Below, piece by piece: positions 23,331 to 35,999 of a DNA stretch of 64,000 nt. The notes beneath the pieces were generated by a model. It did no database searches. It saw nothing but the letters and a program-made list of their open reading frames with translations, and was not told the origin of the DNA. Origin of the DNA: Cinclus cinclus (taxonomy: Eukaryota > Chordata > Aves > Passeriformes > Cinclidae); the NCBI RefSeq assembly GCF_963662255.1, contig NC_085047.1, positions 9,974,347-10,038,346 of the forward strand. Direction: 5' to 3'. The position numbers were made by a program, and so were the translations under genes. Position 1 is the stretch's first letter, and each line of letters starts with the position of its first letter.

Positions 23331-26300
23331 GCTTTCTTTCCCTTCCTCCTCCCCGCCGCCACCCCCATCCTTTATTTTGAGATTTATTAATTTAATAATT
23401 TCTTCACCTAAAGGGTCCGAACCGTATCTCTGCATAATGTACAGTGGCCACACATAGTCCATAAATGGTCTGCAAGCTAATTCTTCTTTAATTCTTGTGT
23501 GCAGTCAGTGACAGCTATTTTACCGTTGCCAAACGTTACAGTGTCAGGGGTTTTTAAGTGTCTGAGGTGATTACAGTTATTTAATACAAAGCCAGATAAC
23601 AACTCCAAAGCCACTTGATGCAAATCAGGAATGGTGTCTCCCTATACTCACAACATACGCTGCAGATAAATACCAGAGAATCACAGAATGGTTCGGGTTG
23701 GAAGGGACTTTAAAGGTCGTCTAGTTCTGAACGCCCTGCCGTCAACAGGGACACTTTCCACTGGACCAGGTTGCTCAGAGCTCATCCAGCCTGACCTTGA
23801 ACACTTCCAGGGATGGGACATCCACAGCTTCTCTGGGAAACCTGTGCCAGGGCCTCACCACTCCCAGAATAAATATTTTTTTCCTAATGTCTAATATAAA
23901 CCTACTCTTTATTTCTTTGAATCCATTCTCTCTAGTTCTGTCACTCCATGCTCACGCCAAAAGTCCCTCTCCATCTTTCCTGTGGGTTACCTTCAGGGAT
24001 GGAAGACCCCAGTCAGGTCACTCCAGAGCCTTCTCACTTTCAGGCAGAACAATCCCAATTCCCTCAGCCTTTTCTTTAATCTGCCTGCTCCATCCCTCTC
24101 TGATCAGTTTGGTGACTCCTCTGGACCAGCTCCAACAGCTCTATATCCCTTTCTGGGCTGGGACCCCAGAGCTGGATGCAGCCCTAGGATCTCACCAGAG
24201 CAGAATCCACTCCCTCCCATGCTGGTCATGTATTACTACACCTGAAGACTACCTCATGAAGAAAGCTATAAGTAAGGCAAATTAGGCTAAACTGATCAAA
24301 AAGTTGTTCTTTGTCATTGTGCTTGTGAGTTGTCAAAACAAAAGGACCATAACTACCTGATGCCAGTCTGTATAACATACATGAAATATTAAAGGATATT
24401 TCCCTTTGTAGTGGACATTTCAAATACAATGGTGTTAGTGAAAATGCAGACTTGTTTAAAGCAAAGTTTTAAATTGTAAATATCTTAACAGTGTACAGAT
24501 CTTTTCCTGCTTCTCAAATAAATTTAGCGTAAATTTAATAATAGCTGATATAGGTCAGAACACTTTGTAGATTCATGCAGTTTTCAAAACCCTAAGGTAC
24601 AAAGGTACCCATAGAAGAGTATAATGACTCATACAAACATTCCCAGTGAAATCAGTGGATTATCCATTATAGCTGCTATTTTATTCATTCACTTCCAGAG
24701 AACACCACTTTTCAACTATTAAACATTTTGCAAAACTTTGATGTTTCAGCCAGATTTAACCAAGCTTTTTCAGGCACAGATTTTGCTCATGTGTGTATCA
24801 CTGATTTTTTTTTTTCTTTTTTCTTTTGAGAAGATTTAGCAGTTCCCCAAATATAAAATATAAAAGTCATCCGAAGATATGCAGGCTCAGTACAGCAGAG
24901 GTGCAAATGTGATATGGTTTACAAGCCCAGGACAATTCACACACAGGTCAGAGTCACTGGCCTGTGAGCAGGGTTTGCTGGGAACAGTGTGTGCTTCCAT
25001 TCTAAGATGTGGTCCAGATACTGGAATAAAAAAAAACATATGCTTGTCTCTCTGGTCTTTCAATAACCTCCAGTGAACACGGCCAACAGGACAGATGTTC
25101 TCTGCTTGAATAGCAAAGTCTGTACAGGAGAACTGAATGTGCCAACTATTTGTTTGGCCATGAGCAATATGCCACCTGATTAAATACTTGTGTGAGCAGG
25201 ATGAGGAAAAGACTTGTCAGGAGCGGTGTGCATAAAGCTTCAGTTCAAAGGGTGTTGTTGAGGGGGAACTTTAGAACAAGGAAATGGCGCAGTAAGACTG
25301 CGCTAATTTGTACTCAGGTTAGTCATCAAATGAGACAGGACTAATTTGGTAAAGAAGCAGTGAGATTAGATGTGTCAGTGCTACAAGTAAAGGTTTCATT
25401 GCTTTCCCAGTCTGATATTTCATACCACTGATTCGTAGACCTACACATCTGCATTAAAATACATATTTAGTTTATGAAAGATTGGATCCAGTGTTAAAAG
25501 AACCAGTGTTCTAGGCACAGCTTTCTCTTCTCTACCATTCACAGCATTTTTCTTCTAAATCAACATTACCATTTCTGGTGTTACATGTGTATATAAAATA
25601 TTCTATTTTCTGGTTGCCATAAAACCCTCTTGTTATCCTCTCAAAGAAGAAAGGTTTAAGTTGAGGTAGGTCATACAGAATTTCTGGCGGATACCAGAGC
25701 TATTCAGCCGGGCAATTACTGAAAGGGAATTGAGATCTTTAATATCAAAAGATGTACATGTAATGAATGTGTAGGCAAATGTGATTAAATGTAGGCAACT
25801 AAGTTAAGTTAGGAGGCTGGTTCTTCTAGACTCTGGAGTAGAGCAAAAGGCAGATCCAGAGGCTAATTCAGAACGTGTAATATTGCACACATCAGAAACA
25901 CAGAAAGAGAAAGGAAGAAAAATGATACAGTGAGCACAGACCTTCCCAGAGAACAGACCTTTTTCTTCCTCTGTGCTTTTCTGTTCCAGGTCACTGGCTT
26001 CTGATTCCATCTGACTATTGAATACATGATGAGAGAACATAATTTATAGATTTTAATCCTTATAAATGTTGAAGCATGATTATTATTCCTGCTACAATCA
26101 ATAGGGTCTTCCACAGGAAGAATGGTCATGAGAGGTAAATCAGGAACTGGGTCCAGGAAAAGAAAATGTTGGTAGAAACAGTGTAAGTACTGTGGCTAGA
26201 TCTATCCACAAAGCCCCCTGAAAAGTAGTTTTCCTTCTGTCCCTGGATACCGATAACTATGATAACGCTGATTAATCTGTTTTTCTGTTTTTCTAAAACC

Positions 26301-26373
26301 ACCCTTGGGGATTAAATTTTTTTTTTAAAAGTGCCATAAGCATTTGCTTCTTGCTTCTTTCTCTGTCTTGCAG
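23331..26373. other. Non-coding DNA right of the CpG island
   Basis: Apart from the CR1 copy at 23675-24230 I see no supported feature. The minus-strand frames at about 25.8-26.1 kb overlap one another in different frames and have no matching splice sites. Confidence 0.5.
23675..24230 (-). mobile_element. CR1 LINE fragment of about 555 bp, minus strand
   Basis: Clear copy starting GAATCACAGAATGGTTCGGG and running through the standard CR1 blocks to 'catgctggtcatg'. It lies 350 bases beyond the CpG island and is among the least diverged copies in the window. The 162-codon plus-strand frame across it is antisense to CR1. Confidence 0.95.
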
Positions 26374-26600
26374 GTGCCTCTTGCAGCACAGAGTGTCACC
26401 TTCTGCTACAACATTAACAATTCCTGAGTTGTGGCATCTGACTTCAGAATTTTTCTCTGGAAATACCAATCAAGGAACACTAAGAACTCTGTTTTGAAAT
26501 ATCCTTACTTTGCTAGACTGAGTTAGTATGTCTGCACTATTTTTAGTTACTAGTACAGCTACAGTGCTTACCACAATTATAAGAATGATCTACACCATTG
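26374..26600 (+). CDS. Candidate plus-strand exon carrying a start codon (5' UTR plus 24 codons)
   Basis: A textbook acceptor (CTTCTTTCTCTGTCTTGCAG ending at 26373) opens a 227-base segment that ends at a strong donor ATTG|GTAAGA. The first 154 bases have stops in the usable frame, as a 5' UTR would. At 26528 an ATG with A at -3, with TGA in frame 9 bases upstream, starts MSALFLVTSTATVLTTIIRM then IYTI and leaves in phase 1. The segment is hydrophobic and could be a signal or signal-anchor sequence, though not a classic one. Its position 4 kb to the right of the CpG island would suit the second exon of a divergent gene. No family recognised; chance pairing of splice-like sites cannot be excluded. 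Confidence 0.35.
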
Positions 26601-26859
26601 GTAAGATAAATATTTGGCAAATTAAATTATTGCAAGTTTTTTGTATACATCATACTCTCAATTTAGGGTTTACATCCACAGCTCATTAAATGTGCAAAAA
26701 CTGGTTAAAGAAAGATGGTACAGTTTCTTGACAATAATTAAAACAGCCTCACCTAAAAAAACTGCTACTTGATTATTTTAGAGTAAGATTCAGCTGCAAT
26801 ATTTATTTATTTAGCTGCAATGCGGGTGGGTTCTGGTCAGGTGTCAGGAACCAGGATTT

Positions 26860-27021
26860 ACAGGTGCCCAAGGGGACTGTGGAATCACTATCCCTGAAGA
26901 TATTCAGAGATTAGTTGGATAATGTTGTAGACATTGAAGGTGATCCTGCTTTGAGTTGGACTAGAGAATTTCCAGGGGTCCCTTCCAACCCACATTTTTC
27001 CATTGTTCCATGATTCTTTGA
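26860..27021 (+). mobile_element. CR1 LINE 3' end, plus strand
   Basis: Shows the 'gaagatattcagagattagt' block, 'gagttggactagagaatttc' and the terminal 'cccttccaacccacattttt' with 'ccatgattctttg'. It lies 260 bases downstream of the candidate exon 26374-26600. Confidence 0.9.
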
Positions 27022-28355
27022 CTCAATACTGACAAAGTTCCAATCATGCAAGTGTGCTTTGTTTGACAGTGAACACCAAGGTTTCTTTTCTTAGTAGAGA
27101 ATTATGTACTCAAGTGTTCAGTAGTGCTCACTTCTATTATAAATTATGTAAAACTGCACATACAAGCTATAAATAGAATTCATTGATTTTCCTCAAATTT
27201 AAGCCTGTTGCAATAATAGGAGCTTTTGCTGAGAGACTCCCATGCAGACTGAGCAGTGAACATTACAGGAGTAGAAAAGCATTCCTTGCTCTCTTGTAAT
27301 TTGAAACACTTTTCTGTGGAACTGCAGTATTTAGAATTAATAGTCTTTCTGCCAAGCGCAGTGAAAGTAAGTTGCACATCAGGCTTATGGCTGTCTCCAC
27401 ACTAGACTGCAACATAAATTCATTATTTGCAACAGGTCACATTGCATCCCTTCCAGTCCTTTCCCTGACTACATCTAGCTGGCCTTCCCCATGTCAGGAA
27501 TTTCTTCTTAGCCACTAATATTTTCATATTTGCATGTCTTATAATATCTCTTTGTAAGATCTGTGAGTGTGCTTGTCTGCTACATCAGGAACTTCTATTT
27601 CCTCTCTTATATCCAGAACTGTGTAAGTTATTAATTTCTTTGTCTAATGAAGTAAAAATCAGTTACTTAATAAAATGAAGGCACCAATTATGGAATAAAG
27701 AGCTAATCTATGTAAATAAGGACATCAAAGACGTAGTCTATCAACTAGAAATAAAATAAGACTCCAAGAGTAATTTAGTGTGTTCTTTTGATAGTGTGTC
27801 CTCTACCTGGACATTCATTTTAATTAAAAAATAACAAAAATCCATTCTGCCCTAACTGACAGAAAAAAACAAAACCATTCCTTAAGTGACAAGGTAAACT
27901 TAATTTTCAAAGACAGTTTGGCTTTCCTAGGGGGCATAACGTGGTCCTTGTGTCATTCCAAAAAAGAATGAATGTTTAAAATTAATAACTAGAAGGTGAT
28001 AAAATCTTACACTGTCTACAGGGGAGATGGAAAAGTGAAATTCTGTCTAGAAAAATGTATTTTTTCATAGTGCAATCAGATGGATTCACATGAAATTAAG
28101 TGTAGCTACCGCACCCTGACTTCCAAGAATCAGCTTCAACACATTTCTGACTGTACACAATGATACACAAATAAGTCTTGAACTGAGCTCCATATTCCTA
28201 TATAAATAGCATGTTATGCTCTCTCATTAAGTGACATATGTCACACTTCCCATAACAAGTGCTTATTGACAGCCAACTACATTAGCCAGCAATATTTACA
28301 CTTTAATTACAACTTTTAAAATGGAACTATAATATGTACATAAGTTAACAGTTTG

Positions 28356-28401
28356 GCTTGATATCTTAGAGGTCTTTTCCAACCTTAAAAATTCTGTGAT
28401 T
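28356..28401 (+). mobile_element. Very short CR1 3' terminus
   Basis: 'cttgatatcttagaggtctt' followed by 'ttccaaccttaaaaattctg': only the last 45 bases of a CR1, as left by extreme 5' truncation. Confidence 0.75.
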
Positions 28402-30296
28402 TTATTATATGATATGTTAACAGGGCCAAAATTGATAAAAGTAGATCCCTGTATAAATGTCCATTATGTAGATACCTATTTGTACGTGGGCAAATATTCT
28501 TATAATAGGCAGTTCTTAATAGTGTAGAAAACAAGATTTATTATGCCATTAACAAGTCAATTTACTTGGAAATTCTAATAGACACATCCAGTATTGTTGT
28601 TCAATTTTAAATGGCTTTTAAATGTAGCTGGATTTCATACTGATTGTTCTGTAGAAGACAGACTTAGTGTGTTCTGTTTGTTACCTCTGACCTCCAAAGT
28701 GTCATCGGCACAGACAGGTTACACTTAGCATGATTTCTGCTTTATTACAGTCCTCAACTGTAATCATATATTAGTCAAAGCAAGGACCAGTTGTGGTACC
28801 AGAGAGCTTCTGATTTATGAAGATGTCAGCTCCCAAGAATCTGGCCCATCATTGTGGTGGCACCCCTAACAGCATTAGAGGGTTGTGCTTGTGTCTACCA
28901 GTGGATTTGTAATGTTCCCAGCAGGCTGTGATTCCTTTTTTTGCAATATGGTGCTGTCAACACTGTTCTCATCAGTTATACATATCAGCGGATTATTAAC
29001 AATATTTGTCAGACTTCTATATTAGTTTTGTCCCACAACAGCCTTGCCTCACTTCAGCAATAGAATTATATTTTACCTTGTCTCAAGAAATGCTTTTAAA
29101 TTAGAATTGATGTTTCAGTCGTATGATTTTTCACCACTGATGTAATTTAGTTCTCTATCTAAATTTTTATATGAGTATATGACTTATTTTTTAGAAGTGT
29201 GATCCTATTAAAGACAGCTGAAATACAGCATTCCCACAGCAGAATTTGGGCTAATACCTCTCCCATGCATGGCACACTAGGAAAGTGGTCAAAACACATA
29301 TACATTTCAAAAGTAAATGGAAAAGAAACATAAAACAAGAAAAAATCTTGAAGCCCCAGAGCAAGACTTCTTAAAATGTATGCATTTAATAAAAATGTCG
29401 AATACAGACAAATGTAAACACCAAGTTTCTTATAGAATCAGTAGAGGAGCTATCATATTTTGTATATTTTGCAGCTAAAGTCATTAGACGATTTGATTGC
29501 TTAAACTGTATATAAAATCACCAAACTTTTACCAGGAAAAGTATGTGGGAATGTTTTCCTCTAAGTTGCATATCCCATTATGCTGGGAGCAGCTGTGCCA
29601 GTGCACAGTCCCTTTACAACCAGTGAAACTGAACATGCAGTGAGGCAGCTCAGAACACAGAAGCAGAAGCCAATGATTCATGTGAATGTCTGTCTCTGAA
29701 ACACAAAATAGCAATTACCTCAAAGCCGCTTGCTCCCACAGTGAGGAAGACTCGCATTTAAAGCACACTACTCACACAACAAAAAACAGGGGTTTTTTTG
29801 TTGTATTTTTTCTTCCTGTTCGTTGTACAGCTTGCAATAGTGGGCTGGTGGTGGAATTTAGCGCATTTCAATCTCAGGCACCAGTTCAAATCTTGCCCAT
29901 GATGATGATGACCGAAAGTTATTACTTGATTCCCACTTTAAATTATTTTAGAGTCAGCTCGTTGTAGACAAGAGAAACACATTGTAAGCTTATCTTACCC
30001 AGACAATCAGCAATAGCTCAGCCTTCTAGGACAACCTAGAGAAGAATAGGGCATTTCGCACTGCCATGGCCCAGAAGGTTCTTATCTCAAGAATGAAGAA
30101 AGGATTTGGTTTCAACAGCATCTACCACAACGAGATCCTGTTACCAGGATTGTGTATCTATGAATTTCTGCAATAAAAATAGTAATTAAATCCTGCCCCA
30201 TTACCTGCTGAAAGATTTTCTGAAAGAAGTGTGTCTTTCACAATTCTGGCAAAAAGAATAAAAATTTTACTTTTAATCATTTCCCAAGGGAAAAAT

Positions 30297-30390
30297 CCAA
30301 AACCAAACATACACCAACAAAAAAGCCACAAAAAACCAAACCAAACAAACAAACAAAAAAACCCAAACAAAAAAAAAAAAAAAAAAAGGA
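30297..30390. repeat. A-rich (CAAA)n-like low-complexity tract
   Basis: CCAAACCAAACAAACAAAC followed by about 19 A. Could be the tail of a retrocopy, but no related gene sequence lies to its left. Confidence 0.85.
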
Positions 30391-31070
30391 AACCCAACAT
30401 GCTCTTTTAATCTGTAAGTGGCATATCTATTAAAATGTCAGCTTTCAAGTGTATGAGCCAATAAGGGAAGCCACAAGATTATTTTTAAGTTAAAAAGGGC
30501 AAATACCACTACACATGAAATTCAGAATTTTGTAATAATGCTTATAGATATGAAGGTGGCATCAAATAATGAAGAAACGTGCAGGATTTATTGTTTTGCT
30601 ATTTAAAGAGAAACAACAGTCCAACCTGAAGAACAGAAGGAAGGAAATATTCTCCTCTAAATATGCCCAGAATTAAATTCAAAAACTTCCCCAAGTGCTT
30701 ACAGGACTTGAATTCTCATATAACAAAAACCACTGTAAGTCTTTTCCAGTATCCTTTGGAAGAAGTAGCACAGCTGATCTCAAATAACCTAAATATTACA
30801 GCAGACCACCTGGGAAATTTTTCCTCTGGGAATTGTAGAGAACCTTTCTAACTACCTCTATTTCAAAGAAAATGGGCTTAAAATCTGATGTTCTTTTACT
30901 TATATACTTTTACTTCTTTAGTGTTTTGCAGGCATAGGATAGAGCTGGTTATGTAATCACAAGTAGTACTGGCACAGAAATCTGAGAACCACTTTTTTCT
31001 TCTTTCCCTCCACAAATCCATTTTTCCCTTTCATCAGAAACTGTAGAAAGGTGAATGTCTTCAAGCAGAA

Positions 31071-31265
31071 AAAGAGCAGGTTTAGGTTACATATTATGAA
31101 AGAAATTATTTACTGTGAGTGTGGTGAGGCATTGGAACAGGTTTCCCAGAGAAGTTGTGGATGCCCTATCCCTGTTGAAGGCCAGGTTGGATGGAGATCT
31201 GAGCAGCCTGGTCTAGTGGAAGGTGTCCCTTCCAACCCAAACCATTCTATGATTCTGTGATTCTA
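31071..31265 (+). mobile_element. CR1 LINE 3' end, plus strand
   Basis: Includes 'ggcattggaacaggtttccc', 'agagaagttgtggatgccct' and a complete 3' tail 'accattctatgattctgtga' with the 8-bp repeat, so the 3' end is intact and the copy relatively young. Confidence 0.95.
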
Positions 31266-34200
31266 CCTAATTTTCTCAACTTATGACCTGAAAGTTGGTC
31301 ATTGATTCCACATATGCTCTGGTAGAGGTTTGAATCTATTAATTTACAAATGAACATAAATCCACATTGCCCAAATGAAATGCACAATGTCTTCTAAGTG
31401 AAGAAGGCGATTGAATCTTAGACATGAAAAATTTGCAGTGTCTACACTTAAACTACTTAACATGAAAGTACAAAGGATTATATTTCTAAAATGTTGTGGA
31501 GGCCAAAGCATATCAGTGATCAGCATATTTGCAGAAAACTTAACAGTTGTTTAAGTTATGTCTTGGACACTGAATATGTAGAAAACTGATGTAAGCCTTC
31601 CATAATACCAACAGAACAAAAAGAAGGGAGCTGGTGTCTGATACACACCGAGATGTCTTTTCCACCAGAAATAAGATTATAGATGCAAGAATGCCATAAG
31701 AAGGCTACAGCATCTGAAGCACTAAACCCTGGATTTGTAGGCAGTGACTTAATCCAAAAACTTCCAAGTGAAATCACAGTGGTGGACCAAACAATTGAGG
31801 AAAATACTCCTTAAGAGAGTGTCAAAATGAGAAAAAAAATGAAATGAGTGCTGAGTGACAGCAAGTAAATATGAAGAACCCCTGGCATCTTATATAGGTA
31901 TCTTGAAAATCTTAAAATACATTGGAAATTTTGGATTTGAATTCTTTAAGTCCCTAGAAATCAAAGCTGTAATAATTAATAACTACCTTTCATAATCCAG
32001 GCAAATAGTAGATGATAGATGGTTCTTTTATATAGGAAAAGTGTCCCTTATTACGTTTTCAAAACTCTTGCTTACCATTAACATTTTAGATCTACATCAT
32101 ATTTAAGATGCTTAAATCAAACTGCTTAATATTCTAGACTGACAGGCTCATTAAGCTGAACAGTAGGATTGCTGTCATACACACTTCAGGCACTGACAGT
32201 AAGAAATTTTCTATTTTTAATTCCAAATGTTTAAAGGGAAATTTTTATCATTATAACTGTAACTCTACTTCTTTTATTTGAGAGGCATTAATGTGTGTTC
32301 AGCATCTCAACTTTATTTTGGTGGTCTCTTACATTCTGAACTATTTAAGAAAAAGAGTAGTTACAGCAACAGCTGTGGTAGTTTCCCATATTTTTTAGCC
32401 TATTCATAATCTCTAGTAATTTCTGCCTGTCAATATTAACAAATCATCTACTGCAGCTATAGGTGCTCAGATTGATACCATGGTATACTATGTCCCATTT
32501 GGTCTATATAATTTTAATGCATTTAAAAAACCTACCAAATTTTATTCAACGCTAAGAGCAAAACAATTTTGCAGAAAAAAATGCTTCTCTGAGGCCAGAG
32601 TTATCAAAATCATGTAGAGGTGCTTCACAGTGCTGTAAGGAATTGTGTGGAAGCCTCATTAGTGCTGCAAGTCAGTGTGATTTCAGTTTGTTAGTTTCTT
32701 TTGAAGGTTCTTAATGAGTGCTTATCTAAACATCTTTATTCTGTCCATGTATAGAAATTTCCCTCATCAAGATCATCCTTGATCTAGAGATCTAGAAAAT
32801 TAATCAAAGACTTTCTAAAGGGAGTTTGGAGTGCTAAGTACTCTTCTTTCAGATAAAATAAAAAATGCAAGTACAAATCCTTTGAGTAGTACAATACCTG
32901 GTATTAAATAGGAATTAACACAGAATTCCTCAAGCAGCATGGCTAGGCTGGGTCAGAAGCTGTATTTTCTGATTACTGGTGAAGAAAGTAAAGACAGAAG
33001 CCAGGAGATGGAATAAAAATGTAATGGAAAAAACTGACAGGAGCAGGAGCAGAAAGGCAATTCCAGGAGAAAAGTAGGAACACAAAGTTAACTTAGCAGA
33101 CATCTGAGGAAAGAAATTACTTCTAATGCTGCTAGTGTTTTGTTACTTTCACAGAAAAGGAATCTCATATAGTCTTTGAAGAAGTCAGGAAGGACTGAAC
33201 CTGCTTCAGTGTCACCCCCTTCAAAAAAAAACCCACACAAAATACATGTAGAGCTATTCAGCTGTTGGCCACATAATGTTCTTTCATATTTTCAATAAGG
33301 CGAGAAAAGAATATGGATTTTAGCAAATATTTTACCAGAATATTAGATCTCTACTCATAAGTTGCAACAGCAGCTGATAAAACCATTCTATTTTTTCAGC
33401 TGTGTTCTCAGGAAGTTTCATTATAATGTCTGCTCAAAGAGTCTATTTGTAGATCACCATTTTTTCCTAATTATATAGGAGCCAAAATTTTAATATGAAT
33501 AGTACCTAAATCTCACTGCCACATTAAATCTCAGTGCCATGACAACATGTTCTTGTTCCTAGAACTGAGCTGGTTTTCTTCTGTCTCTTTCTCCCTTTCT
33601 TCATTGAGATCCAGTGAGAGTACAGCTGAATGATTCTACTGCTTTGTAGGTATGGTTTGCTGAGACTACTAAAGAACTTCAAGATAAATATCCTAATATT
33701 TTTCTATTCTTGTCAAAACTTGTTTCCTTTAATATTGCATCTTAAAAGGGTAGTGGTGCCATGTTTTATTCATGCATCCACAGTTTTGTGTTTGTAATCC
33801 TGTGTATGATTTGGGGATGTTGCTGCCATTTCTCCTATGATCAGGTTTCTGAACTGGACTCGTAGCAACACCTGATTCATATATGTTCGTTGAACTTATT
33901 TTTAAAACAAAAAGAGTCTAAAATTCATCTGATTGGTGATTTGGATTTGTTTTTATAAGACACCAAAGCTGTAAAATAAAAAAAAGTTTCTGTGAAAAAA
34001 ATCCATTGGCAATCTCAATAATACTGTTCTTTCTACTTCTTTTGGCTCTTTCTCTTCAGTGTAAGGTTGCATACTGGAGGAATTTCCTCTCAAAGTTAAA
34101 AAGTGAGGTCACTGAAACCACTGTGATAAGATATTCTTTCTATCTGAAATTAGATACGTCTGTCTTATCTCTGTGTTTGATTAATTCCACTGCAATAGAG

Positions 34201-34450
34201 TCATCTCTTGTTTTCATAAAAGCTCTTTCACCTCTATTTAACTCTTTCCTTTTTAGTTTACAGAAAACATATGTATTTTAAAAGAATAATCAAAACAAAG
34301 CAAGATTTTAATGGGACATCTACACACTACAAGAAAAATTTCCAATTTTACTCCTGAAGGGGGGTGGCTACTTGTAGATCAGTTTTAATTTTCCTTCCTG
34401 CTCTGCTCAAGGTGAAAATTGGTAACTAAAAAGATGTCGGTAATTTGATA

Positions 34451-34920
34451 ATCACAGGATCATAGAATGGCCTGGCTTGAAAGGGACTATAAAGGTCATC
34501 TAATTCCAACCCCACTGCCATAGGTAGGAACACCTTCCAATAGACCAGGTTGCTCAGAGCCCAATCCAACCCAGCCTTGAGAAGGGATGGGGCATCCAGA
34601 GCTTCTCTGGACAACCTGTGCCAGGGCCTCATCACCCTCACAGGGAAAAATTTCTGTCTAATATCCAATCTAAAACTTCCTTTGTTCACATGGAAGCCAT
34701 TTCTCCTTGTCCTGTCACTCCACTATTTAGAGAGGCTCCAAATAGTGGCTCTCCATCTTTCCTGTGGGCTCCCTTCAGGTACTGTAAGACACCAAGTAGG
34801 TCACCCCAAAGCCTTCTCTTCTCCATGCTGAGCAATCCCAATTCTCCCAGCCTTTCCCCACAGCAGAGCTGCTCCATCCCTCTGATCCCCTCGGTGCCTC
34901 CTCACCATTCCCCTAGATGT
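34451..34920 (-). mobile_element. CR1 LINE fragment of about 470 bp, minus strand
   Basis: 3' end 'gatcatagaatggcctggct' at the left, then standard blocks such as 'gaccaggttgctcagagccc' and 'ttctcttctccatgctgagc' to about 34920. Antisense frames of up to 102 codons are artefacts of this copy. Confidence 0.95.
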
Positions 34921-35032
34921 GGTTAGAAGACTGTACATGAAGTCAAGTTCTTTGCAGGAAGTAGTTACTCTCTCACCCTAGAAGGAATTTTCCTTTTCTA
35001 GATGAAGACTGCTGCTCTAAAGATCAACATCA

Positions 35033-35036
<4 letters not shown>

Positions 35037-35063
<27 letters not shown>
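35037..35063. repeat. Poly(T) tract of 27 bases
   Basis: Uninterrupted T run, about 120 bases to the right of the CR1 copy ending near 34920 and not part of it. Confidence 0.95.
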
Positions 35064-35069
<6 letters not shown>

Positions 35070-35829
35070 GCCACACATAATTTCTTAAGGGCAAAACGCT
35101 TCCTTAGTATGGAGAAATGGTTGTCTACTAGGAATCAGTATGGTGCAGTCTCTGCTTGGAGTGATAAATGAAATGAATGTAGACAACAACTAACTTATTT
35201 CTTTGTTGAAAGTGAATGCTAATGACATTTATCCTGCACTTCAGGATAAATTCATTTAAAAGACCAAAATGCTGCGGGGAAAAAAACCTGCATTTTAGGA
35301 AATTGGCACAAACTGTCCTTTACTTGCTCAGTTACAAACTGCTGAGAGTAGCAGCAATACATATTTAAATTGTTCTTTAAATCCTTGTGTCTATCTGTTA
35401 GATGTCTAAAAAGATTTTCGTAAAAGTGTCCCAGATTGCATTTTCAAACTGAAGAACAGTTAATAGCTCATGATAGATGAATAACAGGTTTAAAAAAAAA
35501 AAGATTGAAGAAGATATGTATTAATGCACAATGCAGTGGTCTCATGCTCAGGGCTATTCAGCTAAGAGTCTGTTTCTCTTTAGAATTCCTTTGTCACTTT
35601 GAGGGTGATGTTAGGTGTTATGAGGCCGCTGATCTGCCTTCTTACCACTACTGCAAGTGAAGGGTCTCCCTCCTCTCTCCCAGGCTTTTGTTTTTCCTGA
35701 ACACAATCCTGATCATGCAGTCCCCAGGTTTCCTCATCTAAGGCATGTGTTTTTGTCTGGATTTTTTTTTTTTTTTGCCAATTTAGCATTGCTGAACACA
35801 TGCCTGCCCATGGAAAGCAGTGAATCAGT

Positions 35830-35999
35830 TCCTTGTTTTGCTTTGCTTGTGCGTGTGGCTTTTGCTCTCCCCATTAAACTGCCTTTATCTCAAACCAGGA
35901 GCTTTCTCTCTTTTCCAATTCTCTCCTGGATCCTGCTGGTGATGGAGTGAGTGTGAAGCTGTGTGGGACTCATTTGCTGGCTGGCATTAAATCACGACA
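35830..35999 (+). mobile_element. 3' portion of an avian endogenous retrovirus LTR (probably solo)
   Basis: An ATTAAA poly(A) signal inside 'ccccattaaactgcctttat', then a pyrimidine-rich U5-like part, 'ggagtgagtgtgaagctgtg' and a terminus 'ggcattaaatcacgaca', the typical end of LTRs in bird genomes. No primer-binding site follows at 36000 and no gag/pol/env-like frame is present, so this is a solo LTR or fragment. The 5' edge is not visible; it may reach left to about 35600. Confidence 0.6.

Noticed and set aside
23688..24285. Overlapping plus-strand frames of 68-162 codons
   Set aside because: Antisense to a well-preserved CR1 copy; no splice or start evidence.
29825..29895. tRNA-like box B (AGTTCAAATC)
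   Set aside because: No matching box A spacing and no cloverleaf can be drawn; at most a weak SINE echo.
34426..34926. Several frames of 63-102 codons on both strands
   Set aside because: All inside a CR1 copy.
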